Of a stretch of 64,000 bases of DNA, positions 1 to 10,548 are shown one piece after another. The stretch covers positions 2,412,830 to 2,476,829 of the forward strand of contig NZ_JOMH01000001.1 in the NCBI RefSeq assembly GCF_000711245.1, written 5' to 3'. The stretch is from Polycyclovorans algicola TG408 (lineage in GTDB: Bacteria; Pseudomonadota; Gammaproteobacteria; Nevskiales; Nevskiaceae). Each line of letters begins with the position of its first letter. The first letter of the stretch is position 1. Made by a program: the position numbers and the translations under genes. Below the pieces are notes generated by a model. That model did no database searches. It had not been told where the DNA came from and saw only the letters and a program-made list of their open reading frames with translations.

Positions 1-2
1 CC

Positions 3-2213
<2,211 letters not shown>

Positions 2214-2230
2214 GGGGTGTTGCACCAAAG

Positions 2231-2262
2231 GGCGACGGCGTTCACACGCCGTCGCCTTTTTT
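2231..2262 (+). terminator. Rho-independent terminator of katG
   Basis: A perfect 11-bp stem (2231-2241 with 2246-2256) with a four-base loop is followed by six T residues, 17 bases after the katG stop codon. Confidence 0.93.
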
Positions 2263-2312
2263 GTGTGAGACGGGGCTCGACCGCCGCGTCGTCGAGCGCT
2301 GAGCGCCGGGGC

Positions 2313-2954
2313 TTATGGGGTGGCCAGCCCTGCGAGCAGCGTCCGCATCATGTTCCGCGTCAGCGCCGCCGGGTCTCCCCACGGGTATTCCGGAATCGTG
2401 ATGAGGTTGAACGCCACGCCCTGGACGCCGCACAGCAGCACGTTCTGTATGGCATCGGGATCGCCGTGTTGCAGCTCGCCGCGCGCCTGGGCCTCGACGA
2501 TGCAGCGGCGCAGCACGGTGAGTCGCGGAACGGCCTCCGAGCTGTCGACAAAGTAGGCGTCGCCGGCGCCCTGCAGGCGGTCTTCGATGAGGAAGATGGC
2601 GCGAAAATCATTCGGTCGGTGCAGCCAAAAATCAATCGCCGCCTCGCACAGCGTCAACAGGCGTTCGGGTGCGGCGGTGTGCTTGTACAGGCGCTCCATT
2701 TCCGTGACCAAATCAGCGAACACGGTTTCCCAGATGTGGCGCAACAACTGCCGCTTGTTGGGGAACAGCGTGTACAGCGCGGCGGGCGAGCACTCGGCCA
2801 TCGCCGCGATCTTGCGCATCGACACGCCTTCATAGCCCTCCGCCGCAAACAGTGCGCGGGCCGATTCGAGAATCCGGCTGCGGCTGGCCTCGGCCTGCGC
2901 CGGGCTGCGCGCCGGGCGGCCACGACGGGGTGAGGCGGGGCGGGTTGATGGCAT
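2313..2954 (-). CDS. TetR-family transcriptional regulator
   Basis: A 213-residue TetR/AcrR regulator. After a basic N-terminal tail (RRGRPARSPAQ), the helix-turn-helix reads YEGVSMRKIAAMAECSPAALY then TLFPNKRQLLRHIW, the usual TetR signature. The C-terminal ligand domain is unassigned. It is divergent from the flavin amine oxidase gene at 3022, and the short gap holds a perfect palindrome, so it most likely represses itself and that oxidase. The ligand is unknown. Confidence 0.92.
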   Translation of the reverse strand: MPSTRPASPRRGRPARSPAQAEASRSRILESARALFAAEGYEGVSMRKIAAMAECSPAALYTLFPNKRQLLRHIWETVFADLVTEMERLYKHTAAPERLLTLCEAAIDFWLHRPNDFRAIFLIEDRLQGAGDAYFVDSSEAVPRLTVLRRCIVEAQARGELQHGDPDAIQNVLLCGVQGVAFNLITIPEYPWGDPAALTRNMMRTLLAGLATP

Positions 2955-2960
2955 GGCTTG

Positions 2961-2990
2961 TTTAATAAATGAACGCGTTCAATAATATGG
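2961..2990. promoter_or_regulatory. Probable TetR operator in divergent promoter
   Basis: The 12-bp perfect palindrome TGAACGCGTTCA (2970-2981) lies in an AT-rich stretch between the divergent TetR and amine oxidase genes. Size, symmetry and position fit a TetR operator. The assignment is inferred from position. Confidence 0.6.
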
Positions 2991-3021
2991 GAGAATCAGG
3001 GCAAAAAACAAGGTAAACGGC

Positions 3022-4380
3022 ATGGACCGGACAGGCGAAACAGTGGATGCGATTGTCGTGGGCGCCGGTCTGGCCGGACTCAAGGCCGCCATGGGCCTGC
3101 AGGCTGCTGGCAAGACGGTACGGGTGTTGGAAGCCCGTAACCGCGTCGGTGGGCGCTCGATGCCGGGCGAGATCTGCGGACAGACCATCGACCTGGGCGG
3201 TCAATGGGTGGGGCCGCAGCAAACCCTGCTGCTGCAACAAGCACAAGAACTCGGCGTGGCCACATATCCGCAGTACACGCAAGGCAAGAGCCTGCTGTGC
3301 CTCGACGGCAGGGTGTCGGCTTATGCGGGCGACATTCCCAAACTGCCGATGCTGTCGTTGCTTGAACTGGCCTTGCTGGAACGCCGCTGGCGGAATGAGG
3401 TGCGCACCTTGCCGGCGGAGGCGCCGTGGTCCGCGCCCCGCGCACGCGAGTGGGACGCGCAGAGCATCGAAAGCTGGCTGATGAAACACGTGCGCACTTC
3501 GGCGGCCCGGGACTTCGTCCGCATCATCACCCGCGCCTTGCTGTGCGCCGAGCCACAGCAGGTGTCGTACCTGTGCCTGCTCGAATACCTGCGACAAGGC
3601 CACGGACTGGAGGCCTTGATTGGCGTGAAGGGTGGGGCGCAGCAGGACAAGTTTGTCGGGGGCGCGTGGCAGATTCCCAAGCGCATGGCGGACCATTTGG
3701 GCGCAAGCCTGGTGCTGGACTCGCCGGTGCAGGCGATTGAGCAGCACGCTGACCATGTCATCGTCACCACGGCAGACGCGCGGTACGTCACCAGGCGACT
3801 GATCATGGCCGTGCCGCCGCTGCTGGCCGCGCAGGTGCATTACGAAATGCCGCTGCCCACCCGCCGCTTGGCGCTGATGCAACGCATGCCGATGGGCGCC
3901 GTGATCAAGGTGCATGTGGCCTACGACACGCCGTTCTGGCGCAGGGCTGGGCTCAACGGTGCGGCGTTCGCCAACGACCGTCACTTCAATGTCGTGTTCG
4001 ACCAATCCCCTGAAGATGAACGCATCGGCATCCTCGTCGGCTTCATCGACGGCGCCCATGCCGTGGTCATGAGCGATGCCGGAGAAGCCACCCGGCGCCA
4101 GCAGGTGGTGGCGGATCTGGTGACGTACTTCGGTCCCGAAGCGGCGAACCCCATCGGCTATGTCGACCAGGACTGGACGCGTGAACGCTGGAGTCTGGGC
4201 GGCTACGTTGCGCACATGCCGCCCGGTGCGATGACCACCTACGGCAGCGCGTTGCGCGAACCTTGCGGCCGCATCCACTGGGCCGGCACCGAGACCGCGA
4301 CGCAGTCGGCCGGGTATCTCGACGGCGCGCTGCAATCCGGCATTCGCGCCGCCCGGGAAGTCACGCAGGCCTTGGGGTAG
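3022..4380 (+). CDS. FAD-dependent amine oxidase (monoamine oxidase-like)
   Basis: A 452-residue flavin amine oxidase. The N-terminal dinucleotide-binding motif VVGAGLAGLKAA is followed by LEARNRVGGRS and DLGGQWVG, the typical FAD contacts of the MAO/polyamine oxidase family. The C-terminal flavin motif reads WAGTETATQSAGYLDGAL. No signal peptide is seen, so it is probably cytoplasmic. The family oxidises primary or secondary amines to imines with release of peroxide; the substrate here cannot be told from sequence. It is divergent from a TetR gene that probably controls it. Length is normal for the family. Confidence 0.9.
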   Translation: MDRTGETVDAIVVGAGLAGLKAAMGLQAAGKTVRVLEARNRVGGRSMPGEICGQTIDLGGQWVGPQQTLLLQQAQELGVATYPQYTQGKSLLCLDGRVSAYAGDIPKLPMLSLLELALLERRWRNEVRTLPAEAPWSAPRAREWDAQSIESWLMKHVRTSAARDFVRIITRALLCAEPQQVSYLCLLEYLRQGHGLEALIGVKGGAQQDKFVGGAWQIPKRMADHLGASLVLDSPVQAIEQHADHVIVTTADARYVTRRLIMAVPPLLAAQVHYEMPLPTRRLALMQRMPMGAVIKVHVAYDTPFWRRAGLNGAAFANDRHFNVVFDQSPEDERIGILVGFIDGAHAVVMSDAGEATRRQQVVADLVTYFGPEAANPIGYVDQDWTRERWSLGGYVAHMPPGAMTTYGSALREPCGRIHWAGTETATQSAGYLDGALQSGIRAAREVTQALG

Positions 4381-4406
4381 GGCGGAGCGCGCGCAGCGAA
4401 AGCCGC

Positions 4407-4916
4407 TTAACCAACGCCGCGATTGGCTTCCTCCAAAGACTCCACCAGCAATCCCAACGTGGCTTCGGCAAATGCCCACATGTTGGTGCTGCGGTCGGCT
4501 GATCCGGTGCGCAGCGTGCGGACCTTGCTCAGCGGGCCGTCCACGGCATAGCAGGTGTGTCCCGCGGGGTCGCCGTAACGGTTGCCGGTAGGGCCAGCCG
4601 CGCCGGTTTCGGACAGACCCCAGGTCGCCGCCGAATGTTTGCTGCGAATCGTCCGGGCCAGCAGTTCTGCATAAGGCTCGGAGCTGGAGCGGATACCCAG
4701 CGCCCGCAGGGCCTTCATGTCGATGCCGGCCAATGCCTGGATGGAATCCAACGAATAAGTGATGGCGCCGCCGATATAAAACGTCGAGGCACCGGGCACC
4801 GCGAGTAACGCAGCCGACACCAGGCCACCCGCAGAGGTCTCGGCGACCACCACGGTTTCATCACGGGCAATGAGCAGGGCACCGGCGCGTGCCCCGAGGT
4901 CGAATACAGATTTCAT
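4407..4916 (-). CDS. CinA-family nicotinamide-nucleotide amidohydrolase domain protein
   Basis: A 169-residue stand-alone CinA C-terminal (PncC-like) domain. The family hydrolyses nicotinamide mononucleotide to nicotinate mononucleotide in pyridine nucleotide salvage. Visible family motifs are AETSAGGLVSAALLAVPGAS, GGAITYS and LSETGAAGPTGNRYGDPAG. The start at 4916 (MKSVFD) is chosen over an upstream ATG at 4988 because the extra 24 residues have no family counterpart and would run into the promoter region of the toxin-antitoxin pair. It converges on the amine oxidase gene. The enzyme activity is inferred from the family. Confidence 0.85.
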   Translation of the reverse strand: MKSVFDLGARAGALLIARDETVVVAETSAGGLVSAALLAVPGASTFYIGGAITYSLDSIQALAGIDMKALRALGIRSSSEPYAELLARTIRSKHSAATWGLSETGAAGPTGNRYGDPAGHTCYAVDGPLSKVRTLRTGSADRSTNMWAFAEATLGLLVESLEEANRGVG

Positions 4917-4998
4917 GGCGAGCCTCTCAAAGTTGAAGGCCGGCAGGGTAGCGCGGGTGGGCAAGCGTTCACAGTTTTGTGCCCGCATTTGATCGTCG

Positions 4999-5027
4999 TT
5001 GTCAGTAATACGTCAAAGACGTATAGT
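4999..5027 (+). promoter_or_regulatory. Promoter with embedded palindromic operator for higBA
   Basis: A sigma70-type promoter is visible: -35 TTGTCA (4999-5004), 17-bp spacer, -10 TATAGT (5022-5027). A perfect inverted repeat, atacgtc/gacgtat with a 3-bp centre (5008-5024), fills the spacer and overlaps the -10 box. This is where an antitoxin operator is expected. The toxin ATG lies only 5 bases after the -10 box, so the transcript would be leaderless or nearly so. Confidence 0.7.
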
Positions 5028-5032
5028 CAGGC

Positions 5033-5350
5033 ATGTTTGTGGTGATCGAAACGCCCACGTTTTCCAAGCTCTGCGTCGATTACTGGACCGAGGATGAGCG
5101 CGGTGCGTTCGCCGCATGGATCGCCGCTCACCCCGAGTCGGGTGACGTCATTCCAGGTTCGGGCGGATGCAGAAAGCTGCGCTGGTCTAGGGCCGGGATG
5201 GGCAAGCGTGGTGGGGTACGCGTCATCCATTACAACCAGTTGGCAGACGGGCGTATCTACCTGCTGCTGATTTATGCCAAAGGCGTTCAAGACACGATTT
5301 CGCCTCAGGTTTTACTCAAAATTAAGGAGGCACTCAATGCCCCTGACTGA
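5033..5350 (+). CDS. higB: HigB/RelE-family toxin
   Basis: A 105-residue protein of the RelE/ParE superfamily, HigB2-like. The core pattern CRKLRWSRAGMGKRGGVRVIHYN and the following YLLLIYAKG are typical of these ribosome-dependent mRNA interferases, which cleave mRNA on the ribosome when free of antitoxin. It overlaps the antitoxin gene by 14 bp in the toxin-first order typical of higBA. The ATG is almost at the predicted transcription start, with no Shine-Dalgarno sequence in front. The pair is followed directly by an attC-like repeat, as in integron cassettes. Confidence 0.88.
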   Translation: MFVVIETPTFSKLCVDYWTEDERGAFAAWIAAHPESGDVIPGSGGCRKLRWSRAGMGKRGGVRVIHYNQLADGRIYLLLIYAKGVQDTISPQVLLKIKEALNAPD

Positions 5351-5648
5351 AAAGCAGTTGAAGGCGCGAGACGCCAAGCGTGACCTTGGCGCCGAGTTAC
5401 TGACGTCCATTGTTGAAATGAAGGCCGGTAAAGCGGGGAAAGTTCATCAGATCACGCTGTCGGAAATTACCGAAGCCCGCGCCCGATCGGGACTGTCGCA
5501 ATCCCAGTTTGCGCAGGTTCTCGGAGTGTCAACCCGCACGCTGCAGGAGTGGGAGCAGGGGCGTCGTAAGCCCTCTGGCGCTGCGCAATCGCTGCTGGCC
5601 ATTGCATCAAAGCGACCAGAAGTCATCCGCGAAGTGTTGATGACCTAG
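5337..5648 (+). CDS. higA: HigA-type antitoxin (XRE helix-turn-helix)
   Basis: A 103-residue antitoxin. The start at 5337 is preceded by a good ribosome-binding site (AAGGAGG) inside the toxin gene. The C-terminal half is an XRE/Cro helix-turn-helix (LSQSQFAQVLGVSTRTLQEW then EQGRRKPSG). The family neutralises the HigB toxin and represses its own promoter, consistent with the palindrome overlapping the -10 box upstream. Translation is coupled to higB by the overlap. An earlier in-frame start at 5274 is less likely. Confidence 0.88.
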   Translation: MPLTEKQLKARDAKRDLGAELLTSIVEMKAGKAGKVHQITLSEITEARARSGLSQSQFAQVLGVSTRTLQEWEQGRRKPSGAAQSLLAIASKRPEVIREVLMT

Positions 5649-5808
5649 TGCAGCGCTTCCAACAATTCATTCGTTCTGGTGGCGCGCTTGAGCACATCTC
5701 TTCGTTGCTCATCGTCGCGATAGTGCCCACTATCACTCCTCTTCGCGCCTCGATCTGCACTCAATCGCACTCGCCATCTCCTAACGCTTTGTTAGAAGCG
5801 CTGCACTA
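5646..5808. repeat. attC-like or MITE-like repeat with 20-bp terminal inverted repeats
   Basis: A 163-bp element abuts the higA stop codon. Its ends (5646-5665 and 5789-5808) are 20-bp inverted repeats with one mismatch. Inside the left end is TTCCAAC followed by AATTCATTC; inside the right end is GTTAGAA. These resemble the R'' and R' core sites of integron attC sites, and the core-to-core length is 141 bp. A shortened relative lies at 41249-41313, about 35 kb away. The inverted repeats extend about 10 bp beyond the core sites, which an attC does not need, so a small non-autonomous transposable element is the alternative. Confidence 0.6.
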
Positions 5809-5908
5809 GCCAGACGCGGTTGGTCGGTTGCGCGCCAAACCGATCAACCGTGTTGCCAATGGATGCGACTTGGCAGAATGCGCACTGGCTCGTCAGACGG
5901 AACACACC

Positions 5909-6937
5909 GTGCCGGGACGTTTTGTTCGCAGCTCCATCCTCAGCGGCGCCGCCGAGAAGTTACGCGATGCCGGCAAGCAACCGGCATCGCTCGCGCGCAA
6001 GGCGGGCCTTCCGGCTGCGGCACTGACCGATCCGGACTTGCTGGTGGCCGCAGCCGACGTCATCGACTTTTTCGAGATCGCGGCGGCGTCCACGGCGCAG
6101 CGCAACTGGGCTTTGGAGCTTTCTCTGGGCGCGCGGCTCGGCGCCGTCATCGGACCGCTGTGGCTGCTGCTGCGCAGCGCGACGACGGTTCGGCAGATGT
6201 GTGCCGACTTTGCCAATCATTTCGATCTTTACACCAGCGCGGCGATCATGCGGTTTGAGTCTCTCGGGCGTGACGGTGTGCTGCATTGGTCGGCTGCCAC
6301 CGGCCAGGCCCGCAGTGAGGTGCAGATGGCCGAGTACGCGCTGTCAGTCACGCTGACGGAGATTCGGGCACAAGGTCCGCGCGGATGGACGCCGCCCTCG
6401 GTGCGTTTTCGTCACGAGGCGCCGGAGGACCTGCGGCTGCACCGTCAGGTGTTCGGCCCCAATCTTCGTTTCAACAGCGATGACAATGCCATTGAACTGG
6501 ACGCGCAGATTCTTGATGCCCCGCTCGCAGGTGGCGCGCCGAGGATTCGTGCGCTGGTTCATCAGGTGCTGCGCCATGACGAAGATCAGCCCTCGCCACC
6601 CGTGACCTTTCAGGTGCAGGCCCTGGTCCGCGCGCTGTTGCCGTACGGGCCGTGTTCGGTGGGCGATGTGAGCCGTGGCATGGGCTTGTCGGTGCGCACA
6701 CTGCAGGCGCGATTGCAGGCCAGCGGCCATAGTTTTCGGGCGATCAAGGATGCGGCACGGGCCGACCTTGCCGAGAAATACCTCAAGCATTCCGACATGA
6801 CGGCCACGCAGGTGGCGGACCTGCTCGGCTACGCCGACCTGACGTCGCTGAGCCGCTCTTTTCGGCGCTGGCACGACGCCACGATCCGCACCGAGCGTCA
6901 TCGCCGGGTCCGAACGACGCAAGGCCATCACGACTGA
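5909..6937 (+). CDS. AraC-family transcriptional regulator
   Basis: An AraC/XylS regulator of the type with an N-terminal arabinose-binding-like domain (OruR/ArgR-like architecture) and a C-terminal double helix-turn-helix. The DNA-binding part is seen in VGDVSRGMGLSVRTLQARLQ and MTATQVADLLGYADLTSLSR with FRRWH. The GTG at 5909 is preferred; a TTG at 5828 in frame would add 27 residues without family resemblance and run into the repeat. It sits 155 bp upstream of the Baeyer-Villiger monooxygenase gene in the same direction and is a good candidate for its regulator. Such regulators often sense hydrophobic substrates; the ligand is not known. Confidence 0.87.
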   Translation: MPGRFVRSSILSGAAEKLRDAGKQPASLARKAGLPAAALTDPDLLVAAADVIDFFEIAAASTAQRNWALELSLGARLGAVIGPLWLLLRSATTVRQMCADFANHFDLYTSAAIMRFESLGRDGVLHWSAATGQARSEVQMAEYALSVTLTEIRAQGPRGWTPPSVRFRHEAPEDLRLHRQVFGPNLRFNSDDNAIELDAQILDAPLAGGAPRIRALVHQVLRHDEDQPSPPVTFQVQALVRALLPYGPCSVGDVSRGMGLSVRTLQARLQASGHSFRAIKDAARADLAEKYLKHSDMTATQVADLLGYADLTSLSRSFRRWHDATIRTERHRRVRTTQGHHD

Positions 6938-7092
6938 AGTCCGCAGCGTCCCGCGAATCGATCTGCGTGAAAAGCCAAGTCAGTCGCGCAAAATGCCAAG
7001 TCCTGGCCGTTGTCCGGGCACATGATCGGCACTTGATAGCGAGGCGTCAGACCTCGCTCGGTGATTTCAAATCCATGTGCGAGGAGATGACG

Positions 7093-9678
7093 ATGCATAC
7101 ACAGGTCGATGCGGTGGTTATTGGCGCAGGCTTTGCCGGCATTTACGCGGTGCACAAGCTGCGTGACGAGTTGGGACTGTCGGTGCAGGGCTTTGACACC
7201 GCAGGCGGTGTGGGCGGCACCTGGTGGTGGAACCGTTACCCCGGCGCCCGCTGCGACATCGAATCGGTGCACTACTCCTATTCGTTTTCCGACGAGATTC
7301 AGCGCGAATGGCAGTGGACCGAGAAGTTTGCGGCGCAGCCTGAAATCTTGCGTTATCTGGAATTCGTCGCCGACAAGCTCGACGTTCGCAAGTCCTTCAC
7401 CTTCAATGCCCGCGTAACCTCGACGGTGTGGAATGAGGCCGAGGCGCGCTGGACCGTCACCACCGAAGCGGGTGACACCTGCACCGCACGCTTCGTGATT
7501 GCCGCCGGCGGCAATGTGTCCACGCCCAAGTCGCAGGCCGAATTCAAGGGTATGGAGCGCTTCAAGGGCGAGGTGTACGCCACCAGCCACTGGCCGCACG
7601 ACGGGGTCGATTTCGCCGGCAAGCGGGTGGGGGTGATCGGCACCGGCTCGACCGGCATCCAGATGATTCCCGAAATCGCCCGGCAGGCGAAGCACGTCAC
7701 GGTGTTTCAACGCACCGCCAATTACGCGGTGCCGCTGGCGAACGAACCCATTGCGCCGGAGATGCGCAAGCAGCGCGCCGAGAACTGGCAGCAGATTCGC
7801 GCCAAGTCTCGTGATCGTTTCATGGGCATACCCTTCGAGTCGCCAGAGCCCAGCGCGCTGACGGTATCGCCCGAGCAGCGGCGCGAACGCTACGACCGCA
7901 TGTGGAAAGAAGGCGGCTTTCGCATGGTGGCGTCCAGCTATGCCGACATCCTCACCGACGAGCGCGCCAACGACACGGCGGCCGATTACGTGCGCGAGCG
8001 GATTCGCGAGCGCGTCCGCGACCCCAAAGTCGCCGACTTGCTCTGCCCCACCGACCATCCGTACGCCACCAAGCGCCCGGCGATGGAGACCGATTACTTC
8101 GATTGCTTCAACCGCGACAATGTGTCGCTGGTCGATGTGCGCTCGGCGCCCATCGAGGAAGTCACCGAAACCGGCATTCGCACCGGCGGCGAGGAACATG
8201 CCCTGGACATGATCGTGCTGGCCATCGGCTTCGATGCCATCACTGGCCCGCTCTTCCATCTGGGCTTGGTGGGGCGCGATGGCGTGAAGCTGTCCGATCG
8301 GTGGTCGGATGGTCCAAAAACCTATCTCGGCATCGGTACCGCCGGGTTTCCCAACCTGTTCACCATCACCGGGCCGACCAGCGCCATCATTCTCTACAAC
8401 AATCCGCTGGCGATTGAAGACCATGTGGAGTTCGTCGCCGACGCGATCAAGCATCTGATCGACACCGGTGCCGAGACCATCGAGGCCGACGAAGCCGCCG
8501 AGCAGGAATGGCACGAACTGGTGGCCGGCATCCTCAATCAGACGCTGTTTCCCCGCGCCAACTCCTGGTACATGGGCGCCAACGTGCCCGGCAAGCAGCG
8601 GGCGACCTTCGTCTTTGCCGGCGGCGCGCCGCTGTATCGGGCGATGTGCGCCGATGTGGTTGCCAAGGGCTACGCCGGCTTCCGCTTGGGGGGCAAGCCG
8701 GCGCAGCGCGTGCCGCCCATGGTGCAGATCGACGCGTCGGTGGCCACGGTGGTCGGCGCGATGTTGATGCAGGACATGAAGCCGCTAGAAGACTGCACGC
8801 TGGACGAATCCCGTGCCACGGTCGAGAGCTTCACGATGATGCAGAAGCCCGCGCCCAGCGATGTGACCTGCACCGAGACCACGTATCCCGGCCCGGCAGG
8901 CAACCGCGCGGTGCGGATCTACACGCCCTCGGGCATCGACGCTGACGAACCACTGCCGGTGGTCGTCTATTTTCATGGCGGCGGTTTCATCGCCGGCAGC
9001 ATCGACATGTGCGCCGCACCTTGCGCCAATCTGGCCAAAACCCTGAACGCCATTGTCGTGTCACCCAGCTACCGCCTGGCGCCCGAGGCGCCATTCCCGG
9101 CGGCCACCGACGACACCTACGCTGCGGTGTGCTGGGTCGCCAAGGCGATTGCCGAACACGGCGGCGACCCGGAACAGATCGTGGTCATGGGTGAGAGCGC
9201 AGGCGGGCTGCTCGCAGCGGTCGCGGCCCAACGTGCCCGTGATGAGCACGGCCCGCACTTGCTGGCGCAAGTGCTGCTGTATCCGACCATGGACGCCGAA
9301 GCGAAGACCGCCTCACGGGTTGAATATGCCGAAGGTCCAGTGCTGAGTGTGGCGGCCGCCAACGGCATGTGGGCGGCGTATCTCGGCGACCCGGCGAAGG
9401 CCAGTTCACCCCTTGCGTCACCGGGTCGAGCCGGCTCACTGGCCGGGCTGGCACCCGCATTGATACTCAGCGCCGAGTGCGACCCGTTGCGCGATGAGGG
9501 CGAAGACTACGGTCGCGCCCTTCAAGCCGCCGGCGTGCCCACCCAAATACGGCGCATGAAAGGCATGGTGCACGCGGTCTACAACATGTCGGCTTTCGTG
9601 CCGCGGGTTGCCGAGTTTGATGCCGAGATGTCGACATTTCTCGAGTCGCTGAGGAAGCAGGCGACGGCCAGTGCCTGA
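7093..9678 (+). CDS. Baeyer-Villiger monooxygenase fused to HSL-family esterase
   Basis: An 861-residue two-enzyme fusion. Residues 1 to about 530 are a class B flavoprotein monooxygenase: FAD motif GAGFAG (11-16), NADPH motif GTGSTG (about 185) and the Baeyer-Villiger fingerprint at 157-168 (FKG...WP). The His normally at position 7 of that fingerprint is Ala163 here. Residues from about 600 are an alpha/beta hydrolase of the hormone-sensitive lipase family: oxyanion HGGGF (628), nucleophile Ser702 in GESAG, Asp797 and His827. The first domain would turn a ketone into an ester or lactone and the second would hydrolyse it. Start 7093 is chosen because GAGGAG sits 6 bases upstream. An AraC gene precedes it. 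Confidence 0.92.
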   Translation: MHTQVDAVVIGAGFAGIYAVHKLRDELGLSVQGFDTAGGVGGTWWWNRYPGARCDIESVHYSYSFSDEIQREWQWTEKFAAQPEILRYLEFVADKLDVRKSFTFNARVTSTVWNEAEARWTVTTEAGDTCTARFVIAAGGNVSTPKSQAEFKGMERFKGEVYATSHWPHDGVDFAGKRVGVIGTGSTGIQMIPEIARQAKHVTVFQRTANYAVPLANEPIAPEMRKQRAENWQQIRAKSRDRFMGIPFESPEPSALTVSPEQRRERYDRMWKEGGFRMVASSYADILTDERANDTAADYVRERIRERVRDPKVADLLCPTDHPYATKRPAMETDYFDCFNRDNVSLVDVRSAPIEEVTETGIRTGGEEHALDMIVLAIGFDAITGPLFHLGLVGRDGVKLSDRWSDGPKTYLGIGTAGFPNLFTITGPTSAIILYNNPLAIEDHVEFVADAIKHLIDTGAETIEADEAAEQEWHELVAGILNQTLFPRANSWYMGANVPGKQRATFVFAGGAPLYRAMCADVVAKGYAGFRLGGKPAQRVPPMVQIDASVATVVGAMLMQDMKPLEDCTLDESRATVESFTMMQKPAPSDVTCTETTYPGPAGNRAVRIYTPSGIDADEPLPVVVYFHGGGFIAGSIDMCAAPCANLAKTLNAIVVSPSYRLAPEAPFPAATDDTYAAVCWVAKAIAEHGGDPEQIVVMGESAGGLLAAVAAQRARDEHGPHLLAQVLLYPTMDAEAKTASRVEYAEGPVLSVAAANGMWAAYLGDPAKASSPLASPGRAGSLAGLAPALILSAECDPLRDEGEDYGRALQAAGVPTQIRRMKGMVHAVYNMSAFVPRVAEFDAEMSTFLESLRKQATASA

Positions 9679-9728
9679 GTTGGCGCGCGTCCCTCAGGTG
9701 CGTGGGCGGTAGAACGCCGCCCACGCAC

Positions 9729-10409
9729 CTACAGATCATCAAAATACGGCGGCGCCATGATGGCCCGCGGGTGGTTCATGAAAATGCGCTCCTGGTGCGC
9801 GGGGTGATCCGGTGCCAGCCCCGCGAACCAGGCGCGTATTTCTTCGATCGGGGTGTGTCGATTGTTGGGGTCCCAGTGCTCGTCAATCGGCGTGAAGCAG
9901 CGCGTGCCGACGTCGCTGTCGGCGATGCGCTCACACACGGTCGCCAGCATGCGCTGGCAGTCGGCGACGCTGCGTTCGAAGACGTCCTGGATCGACGCGG
10001 TCTCCGGCACTTCCCACCGTTCGACGAGGTAGATCGGGCCGTGGTCAATCTGTTCGTCGATCTCGTGAACCGTGACGCCGTGATGGGTTCGGGTGGTGCG
10101 ATCGATGATGGGTTGGCACCAGCAGCCCCAGCACCCGCCGTGCTCAGGGGGCGCGGGGTGAATGTTGACGGCGCCGTAAGTGGCGCGCTGCAAATGCGCC
10201 GGCTTGAGGATGATGCCGCTCACGTGCGAGATGATCAGGTTGTAGTCCATCGCCTCGATGTGGGCGAGCACCTCGGGCTTGGTGGCGGCGTTGCCCATTT
10301 CCCAGAACAGAACGGCCGGTTTCTTGAAATATCGACTGGCGATGGCGGCGGCCTCGATATCGGCACCGGGAATCGACGTCAGAATGAGCGGGCGGTAGTC
10401 GGCTTTCAT
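9729..10409 (-). CDS. Formyltransferase-like protein
   Basis: A 226-residue protein with the fold of formyl transferases (the PF00551 group: GART, methionyl-tRNA formyltransferase, UDP-sugar formyltransferases). The catalytic Asn-His pair is in AVNIHPAPPEHGG and the catalytic Asp is in HEIDEQIDHGPIYLVE. It lacks the C-terminal domain of tRNA formyltransferases, so it is not Fmt. It may transfer formyl from formyl-tetrahydrofolate to a small-molecule amine; the substrate is unknown. It is transcribed toward the end of the monooxygenase gene and divergently from the quinone reductase gene. Confidence 0.75.
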   Translation of the reverse strand: MKADYRPLILTSIPGADIEAAAIASRYFKKPAVLFWEMGNAATKPEVLAHIEAMDYNLIISHVSGIILKPAHLQRATYGAVNIHPAPPEHGGCWGCWCQPIIDRTTRTHHGVTVHEIDEQIDHGPIYLVERWEVPETASIQDVFERSVADCQRMLATVCERIADSDVGTRCFTPIDEHWDPNNRHTPIEEIRAWFAGLAPDHPAHQERIFMNHPRAIMAPPYFDDL

Positions 10410-10548
10410 GGGACGGGTCTGTTCGGGGTGTGAACCGAAAATACCGCATCCGCTTCAGGCCCGATGCGTGCTGAGCACTGGTTTCGGTGAAGCGGTATGG
10501 CACCATACCAACCTTGTCCATTCTCCCCTCCGGCCGCTGCCTGACGCC

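Noticed and set aside
2962-4479. Long open frame antisense to the amine oxidase gene
   Set aside because: It is a shadow of a high-GC gene: no family motifs, while the opposite strand shows a full FAD oxidase.
6928-8514. 528-codon open frame antisense to the monooxygenase
   Set aside because: No recognisable domain; low-complexity composition typical of antisense frames in GC-rich DNA.
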